A stretch of 64,000 nucleotides of DNA, taken from assembly GCF_002221505.1 (NCBI RefSeq), contig NZ_CP011036.1, positions 310,001-374,000 of the forward strand, in the 5' to 3' direction. Both the position numbers and the translations under genes were made by a program. This DNA is from Pseudoalteromonas nigrifaciens (GTDB taxonomy: Bacteria; Pseudomonadota; Gammaproteobacteria; Enterobacterales; Alteromonadaceae). The notes beneath the pieces were generated by a model. It had not been told where the DNA came from, made no database searches, and saw nothing but the letters and a program-made list of their open reading frames with translations. Of this stretch, positions 1-8,489 are shown in pieces (positions within the stretch are counted from its first letter, which is position 1; the number at the start of each line of letters is the position of its first letter).

Positions 1-546
1 GGTATGGCTAAATATTTGACCTTCGCCAACCAACATCACGGCTTCGAAAACTAATACGGCAAAAAGAGCACCAATAGGGTCTATAACAATGCCTTCCCAG
101 CGTAGTATTCGGTCGATGTCTTGAGTTGGTCGCATAGAGTTTAGCAAAGGGGCAATAACAGTAGGACCCGTTACAACAAGTACAGCGCCGAGCACAGCAG
201 CTACCCGCCAGTTAAGCTCTAATAGCCAATAGGCACTAAAGCTAATAATTATACACGTAGTGAGCATACCAATAGAGCACAGGTTTCTGACTACTTTACT
301 GATGCCTTTTAATTCTCTGAAGTGCAGGGTGAGAGAGCCTTCAAATAAAATAATAGCAACGCTGAGTGACACAACAGGAAAGAGTAAATCGCCTAAAAGC
401 GCGTCAGGATCTAGTACGCCAGTAAATGGCCCTAATAATAGTCCTGTAAGCAATAAAAACAGAATAGCAGGGACTCTAAACGCCCATGCGACCCACTGGG
501 CAAGCACGGAGCAAAGTGCGATACCGGCTATATAAATTGCTGACAT
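1..546 (-). CDS. CPA1-family Na+/H+ antiporter, N-terminal part (cut by window edge)
   Basis: The reverse strand codes for 182 residues beginning MSAIYIAGIALCSVLAQWVA, with no stop before base 1, so the C-terminal part lies outside the window. The visible part is almost entirely hydrophobic, with several membrane segments. It carries motifs usual in NhaP-type cation/proton antiporters: a FRVPAILFLLLTGLLLGP-like first helix pair, ILFEGSLTL, and VTGPTVIAPLL followed by RWEGIVIDPIGAL. The acidic residues in the EG and IDP stretches match positions used for ion binding in the family. The likely role is exchange of Na+ or K+ for protons across the inner membrane, which suits a marine bacterium. 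Exact ion specificity cannot be told. A TrkA-C or similar cytoplasmic tail may follow outside the window. Confidence 0.85.
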   Translation of the reverse strand, partial: MSAIYIAGIALCSVLAQWVAWAFRVPAILFLLLTGLLLGPFTGVLDPDALLGDLLFPVVSLSVAIILFEGSLTLHFRELKGISKVVRNLCSIGMLTTCIIISFSAYWLLELNWRVAAVLGAVLVVTGPTVIAPLLNSMRPTQDIDRILRWEGIVIDPIGALFAVLVFEAVMLVGEGQIFSHT

Positions 547-1084
547 AGAATAAGAATTCCTTGTGAATATGATAGATAAAAGTATAACTTATGTTAATTA
601 TAATACAGGGGTATACACGGATAAGTTAAATTTTGCTAATAGAATTTTAGCTGTTTATCAGATATTACGGGTTTTAAAGTCTGTTATTTTATCAGTAATT
701 TTAATAAATACCCTACAAAAAGGATTTAACTTTTTGATAATTAATATAAAAACAGTTCGAAAAACAAGCTGCATTTTACTTAGTTTGAATTTTAACCTTG
801 ATTTTACCTGCAGTTTTAGCGTATTATGCTTCGTGTTCAAACAATTAGTTGTCTAATTAAGTGGTTATTTTAAAATAATAACTTATTAATATTAGAGTCA
901 CATTAAAGCGGTATAATACTGTTTTGTAGTGATTTAAGGGTTTGAGCAGTATAAATATCATTTACCGAACTCTTTGGTATGATTTTGCTAAACAAGTTTA
1001 TTTAACTATTTAAATAAATAAAGGTTTGAGTTGAATTATTACCTTTCAATATTTAGCCCCCATCGTGGCGGTTAAATCTCGGTC

Positions 1085-1124
1085 CTTAAGTCATCACCCT
1101 ATCTGTTGGTGTATCTGACTTAAG
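1085..1124 (+). promoter_or_regulatory. hairpin upstream of proBA
   Basis: CTTAAGTCA at 1085-1093 is perfectly complementary to TGACTTAAG at 1116-1124, with an inner CACC/GGTG pairing. No T-run follows, so it is not a simple terminator. It may be part of a structured leader or an operator for proBA; the function is inferred only from position. Confidence 0.4.
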
Positions 1125-1206
1125 AGGCTCTATGTATGTTGTTAATAAAAAAGCCACACACAGCTTTTACAGCGATACATAAACAACACTTTTTAAATTT
1201 TTTGTT

Positions 1207-1246
1207 AGTACTATTCAACACCGTTGAGTTGTTGCTATTTAGTACT
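1207..1246 (+). promoter_or_regulatory. second hairpin upstream of proBA
   Basis: AGTACT at 1207-1212 pairs with AGTACT at 1241-1246 (self-complementary arms), enclosing CAAC/GTTG inner arms. It sits about 165 bp before the proB start. Together with the 1085-1124 hairpin it suggests a folded 5' leader; no known riboswitch is recognised. Confidence 0.35.
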
Positions 1247-1409
1247 TGCGCTTAAATCTATAACAACAGTTTTAGATAGAGTCGCTTTGCGTGTGTAAAA
1301 AAGTGTTTTTAAATGATAAACCAAATTCGAAGCTATGTTTTAAACCTAGCTAACTAGTTTTAGCTCATCACATTGTATGAGCGCAAATAAAATGGAAAGT
1401 TGAACATTT

Positions 1410-2516
1410 ATGAATAAGTTAAATTGGCGACGTATAGTACTTAAAGTAGGTAGTGCTTTAATTGCACCGGATCAAGATGGCTGCCGTTCACGTTACATAT
1501 TAACCATTGCACAGTTTATTGTTCGCTGTCGTGCTCGTGGTATTGAAGTTATTTTAGTTTCGTCAGGCTCAGTTGCTGCGGGGGCACATTTGTTCCCATC
1601 AGATACAGCACGTTCAGTCGTGATGAAAAAAGCAATGGCTGCCGCAGGTCAAACAGAAATGATAGCAATGTGGGATAGGTTTTTTGACTTTCCATCAGCT
1701 CAATTATTATTAACCCACGGTGACTTACGTGATCATGAACGCTATCAAAGTATTCGCGAAACTGTATTTACTTTACTTGAGCACGGCGTGTTACCTATTA
1801 TTAATGAAAATGATGCAGTAACAACCGATGATCTAAAAGTAGGTGATAACGATAACTTATCTGCTATGGTTGCAGCAGCAGCTGATGCAGACGCATTGCT
1901 TATATTTTCAGATGTGGATGGGTTATATGATAAAAACCCTAACTTGCATGACGATGCTATTTTACTGCCTGAAATAAAATCAATTGATGACTCTATTTAT
2001 GCTATGGCAGGATGTGCAACTAGCGCAGTTGGTACAGGCGGTATGAAAACCAAAATTGAAGCGGCTGAAAAAGCAACCTCACATGGGATTTCAACTTATA
2101 TTATTAACGGCTTTAAAGAAGAGACATTTACGCGTTTACTTGCAGGTGAAAACCCTGGGACTATTTTCTTACCATACGAAAAACCAATGCAAGATTCTGT
2201 ACATTGGATGACGCACACTGCAAATGAGCAGGGTGAAGTTGTTGTAGATGGCTCGTTTGATAAGTCACTCGAAGGCGAAACAGGCTGTATTCGTGGCGAT
2301 GAAATAATGGCCGTGCATGGCGAGTTCGCAATTGGTGACACTATTTTAGTACGCAGTGAAGATGGTACGCGTTTAGCCAAAGCAACCGCAAATTATAGTA
2401 GCTGTTTGTTGAGCTTTATTGCTGACAACGAACAGAGTGAATTCAGCGAAAAAATGCAGGACTCAATTGGACCTGTTATATCTGAAAAACATATCGCATT
2501 ATTGGAGAAGTCATGA
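1410..2516 (+). CDS. proB: glutamate 5-kinase
   Basis: Catalyses ATP-dependent phosphorylation of L-glutamate, the first step of proline synthesis, in the cytoplasm. The 368-residue product has the usual length. Residues about 8-260 form the amino-acid kinase fold: the VLKVGSALIA nucleotide loop, VSSGSVAAG, the INENDAV and GDNDNLSAMVA substrate segments, DVDGLYDKNP, and the GTGGMKTKIEAA loop near residue 210. The C-terminal ~100 residues are the PUA domain found in most bacterial ProB proteins. The ATG at 1410 is preceded by GGAAAG about 10 nt upstream. It overlaps proA by 4 bp (ATGA), so the two are translationally coupled. Feedback inhibition by proline is known for the family; the folded leader upstream may add transcriptional control. 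Confidence 0.97.
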   Translation: MNKLNWRRIVLKVGSALIAPDQDGCRSRYILTIAQFIVRCRARGIEVILVSSGSVAAGAHLFPSDTARSVVMKKAMAAAGQTEMIAMWDRFFDFPSAQLLLTHGDLRDHERYQSIRETVFTLLEHGVLPIINENDAVTTDDLKVGDNDNLSAMVAAAADADALLIFSDVDGLYDKNPNLHDDAILLPEIKSIDDSIYAMAGCATSAVGTGGMKTKIEAAEKATSHGISTYIINGFKEETFTRLLAGENPGTIFLPYEKPMQDSVHWMTHTANEQGEVVVDGSFDKSLEGETGCIRGDEIMAVHGEFAIGDTILVRSEDGTRLAKATANYSSCLLSFIADNEQSEFSEKMQDSIGPVISEKHIALLEKS

Positions 2517-3760
2517 GTTTAATTACGGATATTTCACGCCAGGCAGCAAAAGCTGCTCATCAGTTAGCGTTACTCGATACCGAGACAAAAAATAAAGTGC
2601 TATTGGACATGGCTGCAGCACTACGTGCAGAAAAAGCATTTATTATTAAAGAAAACGAAAGCGATTTAGCCGCGGCACGCGACAATAACTTAGCAGCAGC
2701 AATGGTTGACCGTTTAACGCTTAACGATGAACGTGTTGAAGCAATGGCTGAAGGCATCGAAGTGATAGTAAGCTTAGATGATCCGGTTGGTCAGCTACGC
2801 GATATTACCGAGCGTCCAAATGGCATTAAAATTCGTAAAATGCGCGTACCACTAGGCGTAGTTTGTATGATTTACGAAGCGCGCCCAAATGTAACCGCAG
2901 ATGCGGGTGCATTGTGTTTTAAATCGGGTAATAGCGTTATTTTACGCGGCGGTAAAGAAGCACTAAAAAGCTCACAAGCAATTGCTAGCGTAATGCACAG
3001 CGTGCTAGCAAAGCATAATTTACCAGAAGCACTTATTTCGGTAATTCCTGACCCCGATCGTGGCTTATTAATGGAATTAATGCAGCAACGTGACAGCATT
3101 GATTTAATTATACCGCGTGGTGGTGAAGGGTTAATAAACTTTGTAACCGAAAACAGCACAATTCCAGTGATCCAACACTTTAAAGGTGTATGTCATTTAT
3201 ATGTTGATAAAGACGCCGACCTTGAAGTGGCAATTAACCTACTGCTTAATGGTAAAACGCAACGCACCGGCGTGTGTAATGCTTTAGAAGGCTTAGTTGT
3301 ACATCAAGATATTGCCGATGAGTTTTTAAACTTGTGTGCGGTAGTGTTACGTCAAGAAGGCGTTAAAATTAATGCCGATAGCCAAGCAGCTACGTATTTT
3401 GACAATGCAACAGTACTGGGCGACGATGAATTTGGTGAAGAGTATTTAGATTTAGAAATAGCCATTCGCGTGGTTCCAAGTTTTGCGGCAGCTGTAGAGC
3501 ACATAGCGCAATTTGGTTCGCATCATACAGAAGTAATTTGTACTAAAAACGCTGCTACGGCAGAGTTATTCCAACGTAGTGTTGATGCTTCGGTAGTAAC
3601 TGTTAACGCTTCATCGCGTTTTTCAGACGGTTCACAACTGGGCTTAGGTGCCGAGATTGGTATTGCAACGTCTAAGCTACATGCCTACGGACCTATGGGC
3701 CTTGAGTCACTAACTACTGAAAAGTATTTAGTTAATGGCGACGGTCAGATCCGCGAATAA
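2513..3760 (+). CDS. proA: gamma-glutamyl phosphate reductase
   Basis: NADPH-dependent reduction of gamma-glutamyl phosphate to glutamate semialdehyde, the second step of proline synthesis. The 415-residue protein has full family length. Visible motifs are PLGVVCMIYEARPNVTADA, the GNSVILRGGKEA loop, the IIPRGGEGLI segment, and the catalytic cysteine region GKTQRTGVCNALEGL near residue 255. The C-terminal part contains the SRFSDGSQLGLGAEIGI substrate loop. The start overlaps the proB stop by 4 bp and has GGAG just upstream inside proB. The gene is followed by a strong terminator at 3799-3826, closing a two-gene operon. Confidence 0.97.
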   Translation: MSLITDISRQAAKAAHQLALLDTETKNKVLLDMAAALRAEKAFIIKENESDLAAARDNNLAAAMVDRLTLNDERVEAMAEGIEVIVSLDDPVGQLRDITERPNGIKIRKMRVPLGVVCMIYEARPNVTADAGALCFKSGNSVILRGGKEALKSSQAIASVMHSVLAKHNLPEALISVIPDPDRGLLMELMQQRDSIDLIIPRGGEGLINFVTENSTIPVIQHFKGVCHLYVDKDADLEVAINLLLNGKTQRTGVCNALEGLVVHQDIADEFLNLCAVVLRQEGVKINADSQAATYFDNATVLGDDEFGEEYLDLEIAIRVVPSFAAAVEHIAQFGSHHTEVICTKNAATAELFQRSVDASVVTVNASSRFSDGSQLGLGAEIGIATSKLHAYGPMGLESLTTEKYLVNGDGQIRE

Positions 3761-3798
3761 ACTTAGTTTATTTCAGGACAAAACATATTATGAATTTC

Positions 3799-3826
3799 AA
3801 AAGCCGAGCTGCAGCTCGGCTTTTTT
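3799..3826 (+). terminator. rho-independent terminator of proBA
   Basis: AAAAGCCGAGCTGCAGCTCGGC followed by six T: a 10-bp palindromic stem with almost no loop, 38 bp after the proA stop. Confidence 0.9.
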
Positions 3827-4002
3827 GTGCAATAAACTAACTTAGGCTCTACTTCGCTAGCCAGTAAAATTAAAAAGCGTGCAATAGCGTTAGTTTTAAC
3901 TATATGGCGTATATTTTGGGGTTTAAATACAGAGTGAAACTTAAGATAAAATAGCGAATAAATTGATGGCTTTGAGACAATACTAAAGAGGGAGTAGGAA
4001 AG

Positions 4003-4078
4003 TGGTGGAGCTAAGCAGGATCGAACTGCTGACCTCCTGCGTGCAAGGCAGGCGCTCTCCCAGCTGAGCTATAGCCCC
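4003..4078 (-). tRNA. tRNA-Ala (anticodon TGC)
   Basis: On the reverse strand a 76-nt cloverleaf starts GGGGCTATAGCTCAGCTGGG and ends TAGCTCCACCA, with CCA encoded. The anticodon arm is CCTGC-CTTGCAC-GCAGG with TGC in the loop (forward-strand bases 4043-4045). The T-arm has the standard GTTCGATCC. It stands alone here, not in an rRNA operon. Confidence 0.97.
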
Positions 4079-4245
4079 ACATTCCTAAATTTTACATATT
4101 ACGTAAAAGCTTGATTGCTGATTCTCAAGCGGGACGAACTTTAAGATTTTTTATAAAATAGGTCAAGTATTTTTTCACTAATTTTACCGTTTAGATGAAA
4201 TTTTGGTAGACTCAACAACAATATTCAGTAAAAAGACAATTAAAA

Positions 4246-4632
4246 ATGAAAAAGTATGCCTTAGTACTGATGGTTTTGCTTGTTGGCTGTGCTAACTCAA
4301 GTGACGAGCAACCTTATGAAATAAATAATAAACAGTTTCATGAAAAACAAGATGAACAAGGAAATAAGCTATTTGCCTACGTAGTATCGGTAAAGGCTAA
4401 AAGCCGCCAGAACATTAATTTAGATAAAAAGTTTACCCGCAGTGACTTTGAGCGTTTTGCAGCGCAAGAGCATTTTGAAGAGTCGAGTATTTTAAAATTG
4501 CAGTTAGAAGATCAAGCTGTTGAATTGTTAAACAAAGAGCTTGAAACACGCAACTATTGCCCCGCTAAGCATGAAATTAATGAGGTACTGTGGCGTGATT
4601 TAAGTGTGCAATTAAGAGGACGTTGTTTGTAG
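4246..4632 (+). CDS. small lipoprotein of unknown function
   Basis: 128 residues. The N-terminus MKKYALVLMVLLVGCANSSD is a lipoprotein signal peptide with lipobox LVGC, so the mature protein probably starts at Cys15 and is membrane-anchored. After Cys15 comes a Ser/Asp linker rather than an Asp at +2, compatible with outer-membrane sorting. The mature part is charged and predicted soluble, with two more cysteines near the C-terminus (NYCPAKHE and GRCL) that could form a disulfide. I do not recognise the family. Its stop is one base before the next gene's start, so the two are probably co-transcribed. Confidence 0.75.
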   Translation: MKKYALVLMVLLVGCANSSDEQPYEINNKQFHEKQDEQGNKLFAYVVSVKAKSRQNINLDKKFTRSDFERFAAQEHFEESSILKLQLEDQAVELLNKELETRNYCPAKHEINEVLWRDLSVQLRGRCL

Positions 4633-4633
4633 T

Positions 4634-5134
4634 ATGTTAGCTGATAAAACAAAGTTAGCAGCGCTATTAGCGCAGTTAAATATTAATTATGAGGTGATAG
4701 AGCACCCACCATTACATGGCAGTTTAGATGCCGATGCCTTTATGGTGGAGCGCCCAGGGACACGACTTAAAAATTTATTTTTACGTGATAATGAAGGTAA
4801 GCGGCACTTTTTAGTTATAACCGCCCATGACAAGCAACTTGATTTAAAAGTATTATCAAAACAACAAGGGTTATCGCGGTTAGGATTTGCCTCAAGCGAG
4901 CGTTTAGCGCGCTATTTAAAAGTAGCACCTGGGTGTGTATCTATGCTTAGCCTAATGAACGACAAGCAAAACGAAGTAAGCGTTTGGCTAGATCAAGATA
5001 TTTGGCAAGGTGAGCTATTTCATTGTCATCCGTTTGAAAACACCCAAACCTGGTTACTTAATAAAGCAGACTTAGAGCAGTTTTTTAACTTTACTGAGCA
5101 TCAGCCTCGCGTAGTATTTTTACCTTCAAGGTAA
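4634..5134 (+). CDS. PrdX/ProX-like aminoacyl-tRNA deacylase (YbaK fold)
   Basis: 166 residues covering one YbaK/ProRS-editing domain. The motifs GTRLKNLFLRDNEGKRHFLV and the KVLSKQQGLSRLGFAS helix match the PrdX/ProXp-ala group; the Lys in RLKNLFL is the residue that contacts the tRNA terminal adenosine in relatives. Family members hydrolyse mis-charged tRNA, typically Ala-tRNA(Pro), acting in trans in the cytoplasm. The length fits freestanding members, and the end is GCVSMLSLMND followed by a WLDQDIW strand. It is close to proBA but separated by a terminator and a tRNA, so a link to proline is only suggestive. The 3' end overlaps the convergent MFS gene by 34 bp. Confidence 0.8.
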   Translation: MLADKTKLAALLAQLNINYEVIEHPPLHGSLDADAFMVERPGTRLKNLFLRDNEGKRHFLVITAHDKQLDLKVLSKQQGLSRLGFASSERLARYLKVAPGCVSMLSLMNDKQNEVSVWLDQDIWQGELFHCHPFENTQTWLLNKADLEQFFNFTEHQPRVVFLPSR

Positions 5135-6249
5135 GCCCATATAACCAGCATCAAGCCGCATAGGCAAACAGCCAATAAAGCTGCCATAAATGCGGTTTGC
5201 CCATGATGCTGGTATATCACCCCTGGTAATAACGACCCAAGTGCACCGCCGCTGTAATAAAACGATACATACCCGCCATTAGTAACACTCGGTGGTGCTT
5301 TACTTATTTTATTAACTAAGGGAGCGGCAGTTGAGTGAATCACAAACATAGACCCGCAAAATAATGTAAATGCGGCTAAAAACACTATTAGCTGGTGGCT
5401 CATTAACATGACAATGCTAATACTGTAAAACAAAAATATAGCCGTTAATAAATGCCATGCAGAGGGCACTTTTTTAAGTAACCAAGGTGTTGTAATAGAC
5501 GCTAAAGCGCCGATTAAATAACCACTGTAAACCAAGCCAATGTCGCGAGTATTAGTGATTAAAAAAGTATTTTGCAAAATAAAAGGTAAATAATTAAGTA
5601 AAGCGGCAAAGCAAAAAAACATACAAAATACCGCACCATACACTTTTAGCAGCGGCCCTTCACGTAGTTGTTTAATATAGTCTAGTGGTGAAAGTATTGA
5701 TTTAACGTTATTACTTTTAAAGCGGGTATGGGGAATACTCCACGCAAGCAAAATGAGCATGGTGGCAATAAAATAATAAAAACTTTGCCAGTGCCATATA
5801 TCGCTAAAAATAGCTGCCAGAACACGCCCAAAATAGCCACCTACTATGGTGCTGCCAATGTAGATTGTCATATTTTTTTGCAGTGTATCGGCACTAAAAC
5901 TCATGCCAATATAACTGGTCATGGCTGTTAATGCCGCTGGTAATATTAGGCCTTGTAAAAAGCGTACCAATAACAGCAGCTCAAAGGTGGGGGCGTAAAC
6001 AAATAATAAACAGCATCCTCCCAATAACAACATAGCAATGCGTAATATAAATAAAGGATTACGTTTAGTTAAAAACAACCCATACACTAAAGGCGCAATA
6101 GCCAGTGGTAGCATAGCCGCAGTCATTAAGCTGCCAGCAACGGCGGGGGCAACACCAAACTCAACTGCAAATAGGCCAAGCAGTGGTTGTGGAGCGTAAA
6201 GTACAAAAAAAATAAATACAGAGCAAAGCAACAAGTGAGGTAGGCGCAT
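5101..6249 (-). CDS. MFS transporter (YnfM/arabinose-efflux-like group)
   Basis: 382 residues with about 12 hydrophobic segments, the usual size of a major-facilitator drug/metabolite exporter. The first helix ([20 protein letters not shown]) and the FGVAPAVAGSLMTAAMLPLA region, followed by a basic loop and RFLQGLILPAALTA, resemble the YnfM/PMT-type group. It sits in the inner membrane and probably exports a small molecule by proton antiport; the substrate is unknown. It converges on the deacylase gene and overlaps its last 34 bp. The start codon lies next to the AT-rich 264-bp region shared with the divergent DUF2058 gene. Confidence 0.85.
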   Translation of the reverse strand: MRLPHLLLCSVFIFFVLYAPQPLLGLFAVEFGVAPAVAGSLMTAAMLPLAIAPLVYGLFLTKRNPLFILRIAMLLLGGCCLLFVYAPTFELLLLVRFLQGLILPAALTAMTSYIGMSFSADTLQKNMTIYIGSTIVGGYFGRVLAAIFSDIWHWQSFYYFIATMLILLAWSIPHTRFKSNNVKSILSPLDYIKQLREGPLLKVYGAVFCMFFCFAALLNYLPFILQNTFLITNTRDIGLVYSGYLIGALASITTPWLLKKVPSAWHLLTAIFLFYSISIVMLMSHQLIVFLAAFTLFCGSMFVIHSTAAPLVNKISKAPPSVTNGGYVSFYYSGGALGSLLPGVIYQHHGQTAFMAALLAVCLCGLMLVIWAYLEGKNTTRG

Positions 6250-6513
6250 TATATAGCTTGGCGAGTAACTAATAGTTAAGTGGCAGTATATTAAAAATCC
6301 CTTGTGTTTGATAATCTAAAAACGAATACTTTAAGCGACTATTTGGTATACCCATAAACAGTAATAAGTAATTGTTTACTAAAAGAGCCGCTATCTTTGC
6401 GCTAAATCATGGTGTTTTTATCGTCGTTTGTTAGATTAATGATGATAGCGCTGTTATTTGCCGGCATTGGTGATTAAAATAGTCTTAATATTAGTTTTTA
6501 GTGGAATAGAGCC

Positions 6514-7053
6514 ATGGGGTCACTTCAAGAGCAATTGCTCCAAGCAGGATTAACAACATCGCATAAAGCTAAAGTTGCTAAATCAGAAAAGCGTAAGCAG
6601 CAAAAAAAGCAAAAAAAGGGTGCAACCAATAACCCTAGCGATTTACAAAAGCATATTCAACAAACAAAACTTGAGCAGCAACAAAAAGCAGAAGAGCTTA
6701 ACCAGGCACGCCAAGGTAGTTTAAAGCAGCGCGAGCAAAGTGCCCGTGTTAAACAAATTTTAGAACACCATAACCAAGAAGCAATACGTGGTGAGCGTAC
6801 TTTTAACTTTACTTACGAAAACAAAGTAAAGAGCATTGAAGTAAACGAAAGAACGCAAAAAGCGTTATCGGGTGGTCGCTTAGCTATTTGTGTGCTCGAA
6901 GGCCGATTTTACGTATTAGAAGACGAACCGGCACGTAAAGTAGCTGAAGTAGATGAACATTATATTGTTTTTCATGTTGAGCCAGAAAGCAAAGTAAAAG
7001 ATGAAGACGATCCATACGCCGATTTTGAAATACCAGATGATTTAACGTGGTAA
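6514..7053 (+). CDS. yaiL: DUF2058 (YaiL-type) nucleoprotein/polysome-associated protein
   Basis: 179 residues, typical of the family. The N-terminal third (MGSLQEQLLQAGLTTSHKA, then a KSEKRKQQKKQKKG run) is extremely basic and helical; residues ~45-90 form a Gln/Glu-rich coiled coil. The C-terminal domain carries FNFTYENKVKSIEVNERTQKAL and RLAICVLEGRFYVLE, ending with an acidic tail. The basic N-terminus suggests binding to RNA or ribosomes; the E. coli relative was reported associated with polysomes, but no precise role is established. It is monocistronic here. Confidence 0.85.
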   Translation: MGSLQEQLLQAGLTTSHKAKVAKSEKRKQQKKQKKGATNNPSDLQKHIQQTKLEQQQKAEELNQARQGSLKQREQSARVKQILEHHNQEAIRGERTFNFTYENKVKSIEVNERTQKALSGGRLAICVLEGRFYVLEDEPARKVAEVDEHYIVFHVEPESKVKDEDDPYADFEIPDDLTW

Positions 7054-7228
7054 ATTTTAGTTAAGTGTAGACTCATTTAATTTTTGCTAAAGTTAACTTA
7101 AATGAGCTGTACATGTATTTGTTCTGATTGATCGTCAAACGCTATTAGTTACGTATGCTTTTTATAGTGTTGTTGACTACAATCACCAGAACAGTTTTTT
7201 AACCGTCAAAAAAAGAAGAGTAAATACA

Positions 7229-7552
7229 ATGAGCAAAATTAAAACACTTTTATTAGGCGCGGGTATTAGTTTAGCCGCAAGCTTGTCATTTAATGCAGCT
7301 GCTGCAGATGGTGCTGCACTTTACACTGCTAAAAACTGCCAAACGTGTCACGGCGCAGAAGGTAAGGCACCTATTATGGGCATGTACCCTAAATTAAATG
7401 GTCAAAATAAAGACTATTTAGTTGCACAAATGAAAGACATTAAATCAGGTGCGCGCAGTAATGGTATGTCTATGGCTATGAAAGCTATGGTAGCAACCGT
7501 AACAGATGAAGAGTTTGCTGCAATTGCTGATTACCTTGCAAACGTAAAATAA
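7229..7552 (+). CDS. periplasmic class I cytochrome c (c553/c5-like)
   Basis: 107 residues: a cleavable signal peptide (MSKIKTLLLGAGISLAASLS, cleavage near AAAA-DGAAL), then a single heme-binding motif CQTCH at about residue 36. A Met-rich C-terminal half (SNGMSMAMKAM) supplies the sixth heme ligand. It ends with the FAAIADYLANVK helix usual in small soluble cytochromes c. It should carry electrons in the periplasm, for example to a terminal oxidase. A strong terminator follows immediately, so it forms a single-gene unit. Confidence 0.92.
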   Translation: MSKIKTLLLGAGISLAASLSFNAAAADGAALYTAKNCQTCHGAEGKAPIMGMYPKLNGQNKDYLVAQMKDIKSGARSNGMSMAMKAMVATVTDEEFAAIADYLANVK

Positions 7553-7576
7553 TAAACGCAGTTAATTATTTTTATT

Positions 7577-7609
7577 AAAAAACAGCCACACCTAGTGTGG
7601 CTGTTTTAT
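7577..7609 (+). terminator. terminator after the cytochrome c gene
   Basis: AAAACAGCCACACCTAGTGTGGCTGTTTT: a 12-bp GC-rich stem with flanking A and T runs, about 25 bp after the stop. The symmetry would allow termination in both directions. Confidence 0.9.
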
Positions 7610-7694
7610 TTCCTGATTGCTATAACCTAAATACTAATTTAGACTTCTAAACATCTATTGCGCAATTGACCTTATGTGTATTTAAAGGCTTATT

Positions 7695-8462
7695 ATGTTT
7701 GATTTACCCCAGCTCGATTTAAAAAATAAAGTATCAGCACAAGAATGGCAGCTACGAGTTGATCTAGCAGCCTGTTATAGGTTGGTGGATCATTTTCGTT
7801 GGGGCGATTTAATTTACACGCATTTATCGGCGCGGATACCGGGCAGTGATCATTACTTAGTGAACGCCTTTGGTTTAACCTTTGATGAAATCAGCGCTTC
7901 TAACTTAGTTAAAGTAGATTTAAGCGGCAATATTATTGACGACACGCCATTTAATATTAATCCAGCTGGCTTTACTATTCATAGCGCAATTCACGAAGTA
8001 CGCGACGATGCGCATTGTGTGATTCATTTGCACACGAAAGAAACCATAGCTGTTGCTACACAAAAAAATGGCTTATTGCCACTAAGTCAGTATTCCATGT
8101 TCTCTTTGCCGTCGCTTTCGTATCATGGTTACGAAGGGTTAGCGGTTAACGATGATGAACGAAAACGCTTACAAGATGATTTAGGCAATACTAACCATAT
8201 GTTGTTAGTTAACCACGGTGGCTTAACAGTGGGGCCAACGGTGGGCGATGCTTTTATGCGCTTTTATGATTTACAGCGCGCCTGTGAAATACAGCTCGCT
8301 ATTCAAGCCAGTTCGCAGCAGGCTATTAGCGTCCCGCAGCCTATAATCGACAATATTTATAATCAAGCAAATGTAGTGCACAGTGGTAGTACTGGCGGGC
8401 AGTTAGCGTGGCCAGCTATGCTGCGCAAAGCGTACCGACTTGATCCTAGTTTTGCAAAATAA
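7695..8462 (+). CDS. class II aldolase/adducin family protein
   Basis: 255 residues, all one class II aldolase/adducin domain. Zn ligands are visible: HLHTKET near residue 114 (His-x-His) and the later NHGGLTVG. The GDLIYTHLSARIPGSD stretch is the phosphate/substrate loop region; here it reads THLSAR instead of the GN-S-R of phosphosugar aldolases, as in the non-sugar adducin-like subgroup. The enzyme type (aldolase, epimerase or decarboxylase) cannot be fixed. It lies 27 bp before an enolase-superfamily gene, so the pair is probably one operon for sugar-acid or related carbonyl catabolism. AAAGG sits about 8 nt before the ATG. Confidence 0.85.
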   Translation: MFDLPQLDLKNKVSAQEWQLRVDLAACYRLVDHFRWGDLIYTHLSARIPGSDHYLVNAFGLTFDEISASNLVKVDLSGNIIDDTPFNINPAGFTIHSAIHEVRDDAHCVIHLHTKETIAVATQKNGLLPLSQYSMFSLPSLSYHGYEGLAVNDDERKRLQDDLGNTNHMLLVNHGGLTVGPTVGDAFMRFYDLQRACEIQLAIQASSQQAISVPQPIIDNIYNQANVVHSGSTGGQLAWPAMLRKAYRLDPSFAK

Positions 8463-8489
8463 CCATTTAAAGGTTAATAAGGAATATTC

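Larger units (their letters stand above)
547..1409. other. 863-bp non-coding region between the antiporter and proB
   Basis: Very AT-rich stretch between divergent genes. I see no convincing gene: the only longer open frames have no ribosome site and no recognisable protein. A TATAAT-like box lies at 912-917 but lacks a clear -35. The right half holds two hairpins (1085-1124 and 1207-1246) and further short inverted repeats (for example a gttgtt at 1140 pairing with aacaac at 1188), so a long structured proBA leader is possible. Confidence 0.6.

Noticed and set aside
563..856. 97-codon open frame before proB
   Set aside because: AT-rich, low-complexity translation with no ribosome site or family; part of a non-coding region.
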